Positions 1-22,394 of a DNA stretch of 64,000 nucleotides are shown piece by piece; position 1 is the first letter of the stretch, and every line of letters begins with the position of its first letter. The DNA lies in contig CM017563.1 of NCBI GenBank assembly GCA_007844125.1, forward strand, positions 29,998,328 to 30,062,327. Direction: 5' to 3'. Source of the DNA: Sinonovacula constricta (Eukaryota; Mollusca; Bivalvia; Cardiida; Solecurtidae). Position numbers and translations under genes: made by a program. The notes under the pieces were generated by a model. That model saw only the letters and a list, made by a program, of their open reading frames with translations. It searched no databases and was not told the DNA's origin.

Positions 1-1032
1 CTAAAGGTGGAGGGATATTGTTTTTGCACAGTCTGTCCATCTTCTTATCTATCTGTATGTCCATCGGAAACATCTTCCCAGAAGTGAAAAATAGGTCTTC
101 ATAAAACACAACAAGGTGAATGTTAAAATAGACATGTTCTATCCATGTTCCATATATCAAGGTCAAGTGTTATATGGTTGTGGATTTTAATTTAGTCAGT
201 TTGCTGTAAGATGCACGGAACACATTGAAACATGTGATTCACATGCCATCTGGATATCCACTAAGAAGATAGGGTCAACTTTTGGCACATTTGGTATATT
301 GATATACATATAATTATATCTATTTTGACACATTTTTATATACAAATGATTACATATAACTTTGGCACACTTGAATTATTTATATGCATATAATTATAAA
401 CATCTTTTGGCACATTTATATACATGTAAATATAAACAGCTTTGGTAAAATAATATTCATATAATTATTAACAACTTTTGGAACATTTGGCAAAGTTACA
501 TACATATATACAGCATTTGACACATTAATATACATATAATTATTTAACTTCTTACATTTACATGCATTTATTTTTTTACATATACTTACAATTTTGGCTC
601 ATTTATATACATAAAAATATAAACACCTCTTTGCTCAGTTGACACAATGATTTACATATCGTCATAACTAAATAATTCATTTTTAACTGAAAAGTTCATG
701 CAAAATGCTGTTTGGTGATGCCTTAGATCTGTGTGAACATTCAAGCATTAATCTCCAATCATCATTGCAAACAGGTATTTCCTATCCGAGCCACGCTGCA
801 GAGATAGCTATTTTTAAAGTTTGAAAAACATGTGACCACTTACTTTTAAGATAATGATGCAATTCCCTATGGGAGCATTCAGAGGAAGCAACGTCATATC
901 CTATGTATATATATCATATAATTAGCATGAAAGTTTTGACATGTCTGCTGTTGTGTAGTGGTAGCACGCTTTCGGTGTTATCATTTTATACACTGTTGTT
1001 GCACTTTTGGTACATGATTATATATTTTTCAG
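1..1032 (+). other. Intron of ZRSR2-like gene (5' part of gene lies outside window)
   Basis: No coding exon is seen before the exon at 1033, so the window opens inside an intron. About 270-640 is a degenerate tandem repeat of variable period, roughly 50-60 bp, built on 'TTTGGCACATTTATATACAT' and 'ATATAATTATAAAC' motifs. About 670-860 matches the left half of the TTAA-flanked MITE family described below, sharing its 'GCAAACAGGTATTTCCTATC' block and the sequence after it. Confidence 0.6.
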
Positions 1033-1195
1033 ATATTGTATTGGAATATGAGGACAATGAAGTGTATCTGAAGTTTAAGGATTTCTACGAGGATACACTG
1101 CCGGAGTTTAAGGAGGTGGGTCAGGTGACCCAGTTTAAAGTCTGCTGCAACTTTCAACCCCACCTTCGAGGAAATGTCTATGTTGCGTATTCCAG
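1033..1195 (+). CDS. ZRSR2: ZRSR2-like exon: RRM (UHM) C-terminal half
   Basis: The acceptor follows 'TTTTTCAG' and the donor is 'CCAG|GTAAAT'. The exon codes for the stretch from I-V-L-E-Y through NVYVAYS. Open frame upstream of 1033 is intronic and not part of the protein. Confidence 0.88.
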
Positions 1196-4100
1196 GTAAA
1201 TAATGTTTCACCAATTCAAGTCAAACTGAAACAAATAATCAGGGCTAGAAACTTGCTGCAAAAGTCGGGCAGCCAAGTTCTGATTTTAGGCTGCCTGACA
1301 AATCGACAAAAACACCAACATTTTATTTCCATTGTATGTTGAGGAGGAAAATGAAAGGTCGGAGAGATGATAAATTAAATGGAAAAAAGCAAACCTGCTG
1401 TTTAACTAAGTAAAATAAGATTTTTGCATATTCCTTTTTTGGTGTAAACATGTGTACCTGTTCTCATAATAAAATAATACTTCTTAATTTGGGCATCTAT
1501 TTTCAAAAGTACAATAAAAAATATATACATGTGCACCTATTTAAGTTTATTCAATCATTCATTGTTTTGTTTGCCTGTCAGTGTTAATTTGGTAAAAAAT
1601 ACAAAAACAATAAATTGTTGGCCCGGGCCAGTATAAAAGTACTTGTCAAAATACCTGGGCCATCATGATATCACCCAATTGATTCATTCTAGTTCTGCTC
1701 ACTGGTCAATAATTGTTCAATGTAAGTGTGAACTGGCCCTACCTGCAAAATCTTCTGGTGAGATTCTACTAAAGTTTACTGTTTTCCTTCCAGATTTTTT
1801 ATAACAACATAATTTAATAATTATTTGAAGTTTCCTTATTTGTATACACTATCTCTCTGGATATGTAGTGGTGTTAAAATATTATACTTAAGTGTTAACA
1901 GTTATCATAAGTTGGCAACAAGCAGTCAAAATTGAAAGTTTTAGCTTAATAAAAAAAGCTCAGAGAATTTTCTGTAAATGTAGCGAAAACAAACATATCT
2001 GGTTCCAGCTTTCTGGGTGGGACGGTTTCAAGTAAATGCTCACATTACTTTCAATCATTTGTATTATCTGAGATATAGGTTTGTCAGATTCCAAATGATG
2101 GTGACTTACCACATTCTCTCACCTCCAGTTGTCCATCAAAATGTTCATGGTCAAATGATGGTTCTTTTTACTGGCCATTTCTCCAGACCATTTAAGGCAG
2201 CCCCTTTAATATTAGAAGCCTGTTAATGCAAGTTATTAAATCAGTATATGTTGTAAGCTCACTCAGCCTTTTCATGCAGATGTTGCTGTTGCATTTGTTA
2301 GTATGGACAACAATTTGTGAACCTTTTATCACTCTTTTTATCATGTGTCACCAAAATCGACTATATTTATGTTGGATGTATTATGTCATTATTTTAGTGA
2401 GGGTGAAGCTATTCAGGCCTACACTCGATTCAATGCCCGTTGGTATGGTGGCAAACAGCTGACAGCCCAGTTTGTACAGATCCCTTCATGGAGACGAGCC
2501 ATCTGTGGTATGTTTTTATTTGTATAAATATCAAACTCATATGGTCATAATGGCCATGGGGTGCCCGTGGTCGTGTGGTTAGAGTCGCTGACTAGAAACT
2601 CCTCAGCCCCCCCACCGCGAGAGTTCGAGTCCCAGTCAGGGCAGGAACTTTTATGTGAGGTCTTCCAGCTAACTTGTAGTGTACCATTGGTTCTACCCAG
2701 ACAGAAGTCTGGGGTCTTCCTCCACCAATGAGTAGCTGGATGTTGCCAATATGACCATAATTGTGTTGGTGCAATGTAACAAGAACAAAACATAGTGGCC
2801 ATGTCAGGCTTTTGATATTTGCTCACTCTGATTGGGCAAAGATTTTTAGCCAGAAACAAAAATTGTTACTTAATGTCATTATACAGATGAGCAGCATCTT
2901 TTAATATTATTGCAAGTAATTTAAAAATCAAATTTTTTTTATTGTTATTTTGCAATATTTTAATTACTAAGTGGCACATGGAATAAAAAGTAAACCAATA
3001 ATTTCACAACTTCCTTGATACACTCACATATATTATAAACATATTCAAAGCACTTATATTCTAACCTTCATTGCTTCATTGAAATGCTGTATTAATCACA
3101 AATGGCATCAAGACATGTGATGAGCAGTCTTCTATTAATAACAATATTCTCGCCAGGATGGTCATACAAAACTACTATCTTTGTACTTGACAAATGTTGA
3201 TAGGAATTTATAAAATGTTTCTTTTCTTGAGCAAAAAGACAAAGAAGAGGCATTAAGCAAGTTTAAATATTGATGATTTCTTGTGACAATATGATGTTAC
3301 AAAATGGCAACCATAAGATCAGTTCTTTCTGTTTTTGGATTATAATACATAGCCAGGTTTACAGTTAAATGCAAGTGAAAGTTATTGCTTCTACTCAAGC
3401 CAAAATGCAGACAGAAACAGCTGAGCTCTTTTTTCCCTTTTCTTCGATATCACCTTGGCCAACTACCTGGATTTGGTGTATAAGGAAAGATAATCAAATT
3501 AAAATTACCTTAAATGGAATTTTGTGTCAAGAGAGTTTGCAAATTTAACAAATTTCAGCTGTAATCACTGAATTCAAATGCAGGTTAAAGAAAATACCAG
3601 AAATAAAACAATTATGTCAAACATCAAAACTTTTGATATTGATATTTTAATTTTGGATATTGTTTATATATTTGGTTGGCCTATTTTATGTTCTTTTCTC
3701 ATTTTTTTCTCATTTTTTTCACTTACAGGATTGTTTGGAAAAGGCAGATGTCCAAAGGGCAAAGAGTGCAACTTTCTACATGTGTTTAACAACCCTAGCA
3801 ATGAGTTCATGCGAGCCGACAGAGACCAGGAAAGCTTCACAAACCGCCATCATGACAGCAGAGCTTCAGAGAGGTCAAGGTCATTTGAGAAGAGAAGGCA
3901 TCATTCAAGGTCTCCGTCAAGATCAAGCAGACATCACAGGAAGTCAACAGATCATCATAGAGGTCACAGTCGCAGAAAGTCAAGATCTAGATCTAGGTCA
4001 CGAGAGAGACATTCATCCTATAGCTCTAGAAACAAGAGAAATAGACATTCAAGGTCAAGATCTAGGACTAAACGTTCAAGGTCAAGATCCAGAACAAAAC

Positions 4101-4354
4101 ATTCAAGGTCACGGTCAAGGTCCAATACTAGACAGAGGGTGTCTAGGTCAAAATCTAAGGAGAGGCAAATAAAGCAAGTTAAATTATCAAAGAAATGGGA
4201 ATCTTCAGAAGATGAGGAAGAATGGGTGGAGAAAAAAGTAGAAAATAACATTAATAATGGAAATATTGTGAAGAATGATGAATTGAAATCGTCATCTAGT
4301 AGTCCAGAAAGAAGTTCAAGAAAACTGAAGAAAAAGAAGAAACATAAAAATTGA
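1033..4354 (+). CDS. ZRSR2: ZRSR2-like U2AF35-related splicing factor, 3' part (exons 1033-1195, 2398-2507, 3729-4354)
   Basis: This is the C-terminal part of a ZRSR2/URP protein, a U2AF1-related nuclear factor that recognises 3' splice sites, in vertebrates chiefly of U12-type introns. Three exons join in frame. The first ends with GT at 1196. The second begins after AG at 2396-2397 and ends with GT at 2508. The last begins after AG at 3727-3728 and runs to TGA at 4352-4354. The first exon gives the second half of the U2AF-homology RRM (FKDFYEDTLPEF, CNFQPHLRGNVYV). The second adds FNARWYGGKQL. The third completes a CCCH finger (C-x7-C-x5-C-x3-H, ending CNFLHVF) and continues with NPSNEF, then about 180 residues of RS/RD/SR dipeptides and a Lys-rich end. 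CNFLHVF-NP-NEF matches ZRSR2 rather than U2AF1, from my knowledge of both families. The N-terminal exons are outside the window. Confidence 0.92.
1196..2397 (+). other. ZRSR2-like intron
   Basis: This is a GT-AG intron with no recognisable coding exon. 'CAGGGCTAGAAAC' at about 1242 resembles the end of a hAT-type MITE, but I could not find the opposite terminus. Confidence 0.6.
2398..2507 (+). CDS. ZRSR2: ZRSR2-like exon: RRM end and start of second zinc finger
   Basis: The acceptor is 'TTATTTTAG' and the donor 'TGTG|GTATGT'. It codes for SEGEAIQAYTRFNARWYGGK and on to RRAIC, where the cysteine is the first ligand of the CCCH finger completed by the next exon. Confidence 0.88.
2508..3728 (+). 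other. ZRSR2-like intron containing a SINE
   Basis: This GT-AG intron holds a SINE (family A) at about 2560-2795. The remainder is AT-rich with nothing recognised. Confidence 0.6.
2560..2795 (+). mobile_element. tRNA-derived SINE, family A
   Basis: An A-box-like 'GTGGTCGTGTGGTTAGAGTC' and a B-box 'GAGTTCGAGTCCC' are followed by a body containing 'GGTTCTACCCAGACA' and 'GGGGTCTTCCTCCACCAA'. The same body recurs near 20,405, 43,270, 45,570 and 57,640, so this is an interspersed element rather than a tRNA gene. Confidence 0.8.
3729..4354 (+). CDS. ZRSR2: ZRSR2-like terminal exon: CCCH finger and RS domain
   Basis: The acceptor is 'CACTTACAG'. It codes for LFGKGRCPKGKECNFLHVF, then an RS-rich tail with repeated RSRSRS tracts, an acidic EDEEEW patch and a final KLKKKKKHKN. 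The purine-rich composition comes from the Arg/Ser codons and also keeps other frames open, so those are shadows. Confidence 0.9.
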
Positions 4355-4357
4355 TAG

Positions 4358-4363
4358 AATAAA
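4358..4363 (+). terminator. Candidate polyadenylation signal of ZRSR2-like gene
   Basis: AATAAA lies 3 bp after the stop codon. A signal this close would give a very short 3' UTR. No better candidate was seen in the next 200 bp. Confidence 0.4.
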
Positions 4364-5020
4364 ATTTAATTTAAATTCTGGTTTACATTGTTGTTCATTT
4401 TCTTCCATTTCTTCGTATTGAAACGTTACATATAACCCAAAAAATTTAACTGTTTTGTGTAACTTTAAAGACTCAGCAACAAGTTAGGCATCTACTAATC
4501 TTTCTTGTATGTAAAACCCCATTTGGTTACCTAAAAATTTCCAGTGGAGAAAAATATTAATAAATGATACAAAGATAAAAGGTGAAAGTTTAAATACACT
4601 TTATTACCAGCATAAAAAAACGATTTTGACTATTATGAGTTATAAGATAAAGTTGACCAAGCAATTGGGATTGGACAAAAAATACTAAACCATAAGAAAT
4701 GCTTGCTCAGTCTTATCTCTTGATTCTTGTAAAAATTGTTAACTTCAAAATTCTACTCGAAAATATTTTTTTCTTCAACTTTAAATTCATTATTGTCTTA
4801 GATGTATAAAAGAAAACATCAAGAGCAAACTACATTAATATATTTTTATTTTCATTTTCATTTTTTTACAATAAATATGTACAAAGAAATCTCTCAACCT
4901 TTTACATTTAAAACAATTATTCACACTTCCACAGTCATGGCCTCACAGTTTGTAGTCACATGTTCTCATCCACTGTTGAAAGCATCCTTCAAGTAGCAAT
5001 GTAATCATAAAAATTCACTT
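4364..5020. other. Interval between convergent ZRSR2-like and COPS9 genes
   Basis: AT-rich sequence between two stop codons on opposite strands, 666 bp apart. On the minus strand AATAAA at 4850-4845 lies about 170 bp beyond the COPS9 stop and is a candidate polyadenylation signal. No further gene is seen. Confidence 0.5.
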
Positions 5021-5058
5021 TTATGACAGATCTGTATCATCAAAAAGGTCATCAAAAT
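5021..5058 (-). CDS. COPS9: COPS9 exon 3 (stop codon)
   Basis: The acceptor reads 'TTTTTGTTTCAG' on the minus strand. The exon completes the split Asp codon and gives [11 protein letters not shown] and a TAA stop. At 38 coding bases it is easily missed. Confidence 0.92.
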
Positions 5059-8000
5059 CTGAAACAAAAATAACAAGCTTTAATGTTTTTTTGATAAACG
5101 TAAATCTTAAAAAATAATAATTTGTCCTATCACATTCATAGTTTTCTGACAACGTAAGATCATTTCTACCTATAAATTAATAGTATCAATCATCCATGCA
5201 AATGTGAAAGCTCCAATGAGTTATAAAGGTGGATTTATCCACAGATGAAAGTGGTAAAGGTCAGATAAACGAGGCACACTATACCATACGACTTTAGTTC
5301 AGACATATCATGAAGCAAAACTGTTTAACATTGCAATGAAATGTTTATTAATTATTTGTATATATATTTTTTCTTAGTTTTAAATCTATTTGTTTATAAT
5401 TATTTGGGAAAGTTCTTAAAATTAATATCCTGGGCAGAACCAGTACTCTGGTACCTGGAGCAATGTGCACTAAATAGACTTGCTCAAGGACTTGCCTCAC
5501 GTGGTTTATTGGGAGCTAAAACCCAGGATCCTCTTATCCATAGTCCAATGTCTAGACCAACTTCTAGACCACTGATGCTACCAAGATTTTGTATTAACTA
5601 AGCTTGTTTTGGTTTTGCTTTTTGTTAAATCGCACTGACAAAATTATTATCATTCAAGTGACGTACAACAATTAATGGAGAGGAAGGGCACAGACTGGGT
5701 AGAATAATCAGCACACTGCAGGTCAGCTGGAATGTTATCTCTGCTTTGGGAGAATTATAAGCAAAACATAAACAAAAAAACTGGTTTAGTTAAAAGTGTA
5801 ACAGTCCAAACAATACTTGGGTTATGAACAATGCAATCTGTGTGATGGACTTAAAATACAACATGTTTCACCCTGAGCATAATAAATGTACAGGTATTAA
5901 CCTATATTCGGGCTACTTTCGTACTTTCAACATGCCAGTTGAAAATAATAAGTTTTGTTAAAGTAATAATTTCTGTAAGTATATTGAAGAATGTGTATTG
6001 TAATGCAAAAAATATGATCACAGTTTTACGTCATATGAACCTGGGAGAATCGATGCAAAAATCAACTTATTTTACTCAAGTTACTTGTACGCAACAGTTT
6101 TATTGCAGTTAAAAGAATCCTCACCATTGAAGAAATCTGCATGGACAGACTTTTCATTTGCTGCAAGATCCATCAACAGTGCACTTGATCCCCCAGCCTG
6201 AAACAAATGTTGGAAATATTATATATGAATATATATTACCAATTAACAAAAACACAGGTTTTGCATAAGCCCTGCAATAAGTGGAAAATAATTAAAAGAT
6301 ATTTTATATAAAATGGCTTCTGTTTGTTAAAAGAACTATTTGGAACTCAATGAATGATACCTGGTAAATCTTTCACAAAATATTATCTAGGCATATACAA
6401 ACAAAAATACTCAAGCATGCTTTGCACAGGGGGATCATGTCAAGTGACAACCCAAACCAAACAAGACGCATCTAGCTTCTCTATCGCGTTTTCACTGAGG
6501 ACTGCTCCCAGCATACCAGAAGTCTACTAAACTTAGAGACATTTTTTACATCACCATCACCTATAGCGTACACATCACAGTATGAGGTGCAACAAAATGG
6601 GAAACCAGCTGCTTAACTACCAAGATGGTATATAGAAGCAGACAATTTTTTCCATTTTGGGGTATCTGCTTAAAGAAAGAGATTAGATATTATGTGGTTT
6701 TAGCAGAATTCTGTTGATATATATGTTTGTGTGTAGACCTTGTAGATGAAGCTGCCTGAGGTGAGGTACTGGCTTGCAAAGATATTAACCCAAAGATTTT
6801 ACTATTTTCGTTGTTTGGCCTAAATATTAAAACAATAAAGGGGAGTGGAGGTCTTTATGACACCATATTTGAACAACTGGAGGTCATTAGAAAATTTAAG
6901 GAGTCATATTCAAATAAATCAAACAATAAAACAGTCATTCAAACAAAATATGATTAAAAAGGAAAATACCTAGTGTCCATCCTAGAAAACATTACTCAGA
7001 ATGATAGGAGTACAATTTTTACAATGTAAAAGTTAAATTGGATTGATTCGAGTACTTTGTGTATATGGTAATCATGCAAACGTGTAGAAATTTGGGAGAT
7101 ACCTAGAAAGACACTTACAAAACATCAATGAAAAATGCTTTTTCTTAATGTCAAAACAAAGAAAGCGAGTATGTAAGCAGCATTTATACTTTGACTGTTA
7201 AAGTCTTTTTTTTTATACAAACTTTTCATGTGGTACAATGCATGTCTTTTTGTGGATGCCGTTTTTTATAAAAATTATTTGCTGCAAACCTCCTTGTATT
7301 TTTAAATACACATGTAAGCATGACATCCCTGAAATGTTTAAATAGACCCAAATTAAAATTCATCCAAGGCATTCTCTCCGAACACCAATTACTAAAAATG
7401 TAAATATAGCACCCTCTCCTAAAAATACCGATTTAAGATTACAAATTTAATCAAAGTTGTGACTTGATACACGTGCTTGTGGCTGCAGGAATAAATAGAT
7501 GTTGACATGATTATGGTATGTCACAGATTGGAAGATTGAAGCCAAGGCATACTGACTCTGACATGCAAAAAGGCCTAAGAAAAAACCCTGAAGATTTTAA
7601 ATTCATGATCCCAATTCTAAAAGGTGCACGCACGGTCACATGTCATGAGACATTACTGGTGTAGTGGTATGGTTGGTGATGTAGTGACAGTAGTGCATAA
7701 AGGCACTTCCAACAGCCTTGCTGTTGGGTTAACCCTTTAGCGACGTGGTTGAGTGCCTGGACTACTGATCTGGCGGACTGGGTTCGAATCCCCGTTAGGG
7801 CCAGGATTATTGTCTCCTCTGAGATATACTTTAATGGTGTCAGAAGTAAACGGAAGCCTGGTGTGGCTGTCCTGAGATGGGCTTGGGCCCAGAAAAAAGT
7901 AAAGGGGGAGGAGTGTAGTGACTATAGTGTATAAAGGCACTTCCAACAGCCTTGCTTGGGTTAACCCTTTAGCGACGAGGTTGAATGCCTGGACTACTGA

Positions 8001-8427
8001 TCTGGCAGACCGGGTTCGAATCCCCGTTAGGGCCAGGATTATTGTCTCCTCTGAGATTTATATTAGTGATAAAACTTGAATCCTATCAAGTTTTTTAGAA
8101 GACTTGGTATGAGGTCTCCAGACTGAGCTACAGAAATAAGTATCGATTCGTCACAACGACGATTCGCAACATAGCAACTTGCAGTTCAGTTTATGATTTA
8201 ACCCTGTGTTTTTGTTACCAAAAAGTTATCACCTAAATGATCCTAAACAGATTTTTTGTCCAAAAATACATATCATCCGGACAATATTCTAGTACTGAAT
8301 GACGCCTCGGAAAAATATTATTATGTGCAAAGGAAGTTAACTATTCCTCGTAAAATACCTCTTCTATGTCCATATAAGGTCCTGCACCCTCAGGAAACAT
8401 TTCATCGGCAACTATTGACGGCTTCAT
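5021..8427 (-). CDS. COPS9: COP9 signalosome subunit 9 (exons 8427-8359, 6197-6125, 5058-5021)
   Basis: COPS9 (CSNAP/MYEOV2) is the small ninth subunit of the COP9 signalosome, which removes NEDD8 from cullin-RING ligases. Three minus-strand exons with GT-AG borders join in frame to give a 59-residue protein. Exon 1 has the ATG at 8427 and codes for [20 protein letters not shown] plus IEE. Exon 2 codes for [20 protein letters not shown] plus DFFN. Exon 3 codes for [12 protein letters not shown], then TAA at 5023-5021. Known features of the family are all present: an N-terminal [14 protein letters not shown] block, [10 protein letters not shown], and the acidic, aromatic HADFFNDF-DLFDD tail that contacts other subunits. 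The length agrees with the human protein of about 57 residues. The gene is head-to-head with EGLN and tail-to-tail with the ZRSR2-like gene. Confidence 0.93.
5059..6124 (-). other. COPS9 intron 2
   Basis: AT-rich intron containing one minus-strand SINE (family C) at about 5420-5585. No other feature was recognised. Confidence 0.6.
5420..5585 (-). mobile_element. SINE, family C, antisense
   Basis: Reading the minus strand gives 'CTAGACATTGGACTATGG' followed by a B-box-like 'GGGTTTTAGCTCCC', then the family C body including 'GAGTACTGGTTCTGCCC'. It matches copies at about 9650 and 35,025. Confidence 0.65.
6125..6197 (-). CDS. COPS9: COPS9 exon 2
   Basis: The acceptor reads 'TTTGTTTCAG' on the minus strand at 6207-6198. 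It codes for 24 residues plus one base, including [10 protein letters not shown] and HADFF, and the donor GTGAGG begins at 6124. Confidence 0.93.
7677..7830 (+). mobile_element. tRNA-derived SINE, family B, copy 1
   Basis: tRNA-like region 'GTGGTTGAGTGCCTGGACTA', then the B-box 'GGGTTCGAATCCCCG', followed by 'GGGCCAGGATTATTGT'. It is preceded by 'GGCACTTCCAACAGCCTTGC'. A second copy starts about 240 bp downstream and a third is at about 33,340-33,490. Confidence 0.75.
7914..8062 (+). mobile_element. tRNA-derived SINE, family B, copy 2
   Basis: Near-identical to copy 1 from the leader 'AAAGGCACTTCCAACAGCC' through the B-box to 'ATTGTCTCCTCTGAGAT'. The two copies are in direct orientation, which fits a tandem dimer or a local duplication. 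Confidence 0.75.
8359..8427 (-). CDS. COPS9: COPS9 exon 1 (start codon)
   Basis: ATG at 8427-8425. The exon is 23 codons, ends in phase 0 with ATA GAA GAG, and the donor GTATTT begins at 8358. Confidence 0.92.
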
Positions 8428-8539
8428 ATTTGTTGATTCTTTTTGTCGAATTGTTGTTGTTGTACTTTTCGTTATATTTACACGTCGTGAATAGTGAGAT
8501 CGTAATTTTCACACGCCGTCAAAATAGTAGACCGTAGTG
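8428..8539. promoter_or_regulatory. Shared COPS9/EGLN bidirectional promoter with two HIF-response core motifs
   Basis: Only 112 bp separate the divergent start codons, so both 5' UTRs and core promoters must lie here or overlap the opposing exons. The segment is richer in CpG than its surroundings and has no clear TATA box. It contains CACGT at 8481-8485 and CACGC at 8512-8516, both RCGTG on the minus strand, which is the HIF-binding core. Vertebrate EGLN genes are known HIF targets. Function here is inferred. Confidence 0.6.
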
Positions 8540-20273
<11,734 letters not shown>

Positions 20274-21007
20274 GAAGACAGATTTACAAAAGAAATCACT
20301 AAACTTAATGTCAAGGCTTTAGAGCGGATCATCATAACCTGATAGAGATATGTCAGCCAGATCAAAACGTTGTATGTGATTGTGTAGTAGAGATTATATC
20401 CTGTTGATAAACGACCTGTAGAATGGATTCCAACTAACTCAGAATCAAGGGGCACCCATTGCATACCCATAACACCTCAGTCCTGTACTGTATGGGTTCA
20501 AATCCTGGTATCAAATTTTTTATGGGGAGGTCTTTCAGCTGACCTGAGATATGCCATCATGTATACCTAGACATTTGTCTCTGGTTGTTTGATCTCCACT
20601 CATGATGGCCGGATGTCACAAATTTCACCATAATCGTGTCAGTAAGATGTGTCTTAAATCAAAATCAACTTCCCACTCCTTCCAGACATTCTTGGTATGT
20701 TAGTATGTTCATGCAGGTTGTTTTTTTGCCAGGTGGCCAAGCTATCTGAGGTGATGATTATACTGTTGCTCTATTGATTTTTGTTCATATAATTCTGTCA
20801 ACTGCTTAAAAAAGCACTGATAGCTTTACCAAGGCAACCACAAAACCCCTCAGCTGCTAAATCCTGCATTCTTACATTGTAATTTGCCATGTCTATAAAA
20901 ACAGATCCATTTTTCCTGTGACAGATATGTACATGTTATGGCTTTTCAAGGGATTCCTTGAGTCTCTATCTTTTATAGATAATTGCGCTAGAACTAATAC
21001 TTATATA
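20274..21007 (+). other. Probable EGLN 3' UTR and downstream sequence
   Basis: No canonical AATAAA was found in the first 700 bp after the stop. The nearest are at 21,606 and about 21,727. A degenerate SINE (family A) lies at about 20,405-20,660. Confidence 0.4.
20405..20660 (+). mobile_element. SINE, family A, degenerate
   Basis: Recognised by 'GTATGGGTTCAAATCCTGGT' (B-box) and the body motifs 'GGTCTTTCAGCTGACCT' and 'ACCTAGACATTTGTCT'. The A-box region is poorly conserved. Confidence 0.65.
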
Positions 21008-21515
21008 TTAAAGGTGGTATCCAACAATGTGTCTATCAAATACATATAATAATATCGAACCACTGCTTAGGTGAATTTGGGCATAAATTTTGTGTAAACC
21101 CATACTTAAGTATTACTTAATACGATTTTGAATTCTAAATGAACTGTTAGACAGAATTAATCGTGGAAAAAAAATCTCTCTGAATGTGTGTTCTTTCCAT
21201 CGGTATAAAAGCTTGATAGTGCTCTCTGCTAAAAATAGACATCAACATCAGAACGTATTACCCGGATGAGTTTATAACGTGATCTCAAAAGTAAGTGGTT
21301 ACATGGTTTTCTTAGTTTAAAAATAGCTATCTCTACAGTGTGGCTAGGATAGGAAATACTTGTTTGCAATGACAAGTGGTGATTTATGCTTGACTGTTCA
21401 CACAGAACTGGGGCATCAATGAAGAGCATTTTGCAGGACCTTTTCAGGTAACAATTACTTATTTGGTTATTTGAGAAAATAAATTGTTGCCCAAATTGTT
21501 GGATACCAACTTTAA
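21008..21515 (-). mobile_element. TTAA-flanked MITE, antisense copy
   Basis: It runs from TTAA at 21,008 through 'AGGTGGTATCCAACA' to 'TGTTGGATACCAACT' and TTAA at 21,512. Ends are inverted repeats and the interior shares 'GATAGGAAATACTTGTTTGC'. Confidence 0.85.
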
Positions 21516-21941
21516 ACATTCCATAAAAGGTGACTCTTTAGGTGCATGTACATTTTATAAGGTATCTGAGATAGGAAGCTCTGTGTAACACCTGCTCATA
21601 ATTTTAATAAAACAAGGAACTGCTTGCATTGGTATATCCTTCTGCCATGTATGAAAATATTGTTATGGATGAATTCATTAATAAAATGTTTGAAGATTTT
21701 TGTATATTACAGTTGTACATTGAATTTCAATAAAACTTTTATTTTATTTATACATGTTTTTCAAACATTCCTTTCAGACTTGCACACTTATACAAAACAC
21801 TTACACACTTATACAAAAACTTGGTAAATAAATAAAAATGTTTTACATGTAATAAGTACCATTAGTTCTGATGAAAATTCATGCTCTTTTGGCAAACTTG
21901 GACAATATTATTTTTTATCCACAGTTTGTTTATAAAAGTCT
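21516..21941. other. AT-rich spacer between MITE copies
   Basis: No coding signal. A short direct duplication 'ACACTTATACAAAA' is present near 21,783-21,820. Confidence 0.5.
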
Positions 21942-22394
21942 TTAAAGGTGGTACCCAATAGTTTGCCTAGATCTAATACATGTAACCATCTTATCTGTGT
22001 TCTAGGGAATGAGGGCATAATTGCTGTATACACTCATACTTTAATTTAAATCAAAGCTGTTTATAACACAACCTTTAATTATTTGCTTTAAATGTCCTTT
22101 CTTTCCAAATCTGTAAATACCAGGTAAGTTTGATGGGGATTTTAGCTTCAGTACTTATTACTCAGATGATCATGTAAGGTTATAGTTTAAAAATAACTAA
22201 CAGTGCAGCCAGAATAGGATAGGGAATACATGTTTGTAATGACAAGTGGGGTTCCAGCATTTACTTTTTAAATGAATGTAGGGCACCAATAAATAACATT
22301 TTGCAAGAGCTTTTCAGGATAATGATTAATGTGGTTGCATGAGAACGAAACAAAAATGGTTCAACTGTCAGATACCATCCTTAAACTTATGGTG
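21942..22394 (-). mobile_element. TTAA-flanked MITE, antisense copy abutting a minisatellite
   Basis: TTAA at 21,942 followed by 'AGGTGGTACCCAATAG'; the right end is 'CTGTCAGATACCATCC' with TTAA at 22,391. The 37-bp array starts immediately after it. Confidence 0.8.

Larger units (their letters stand above)
6198..8358 (-). other. COPS9 intron 1
   Basis: AT-rich intron with two directly repeated SINE copies (family B) near its 5' end on the minus strand. Nothing else was recognised between 6,200 and 7,670. Confidence 0.55.

Noticed and set aside
903..1032. Start of a gene at the ATG of the open frame at 903
   Set aside because: The frame before 1033 is hydrophobic low-complexity sequence and a clean acceptor lies at 1031-1032. 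The ZRSR2 homology begins exactly at the exon edge.
1242..1735. hAT-type MITE starting CAGGGCTAGAAAC
   Set aside because: No matching inverted terminus or target duplication could be found, so only the left-end resemblance is noted.
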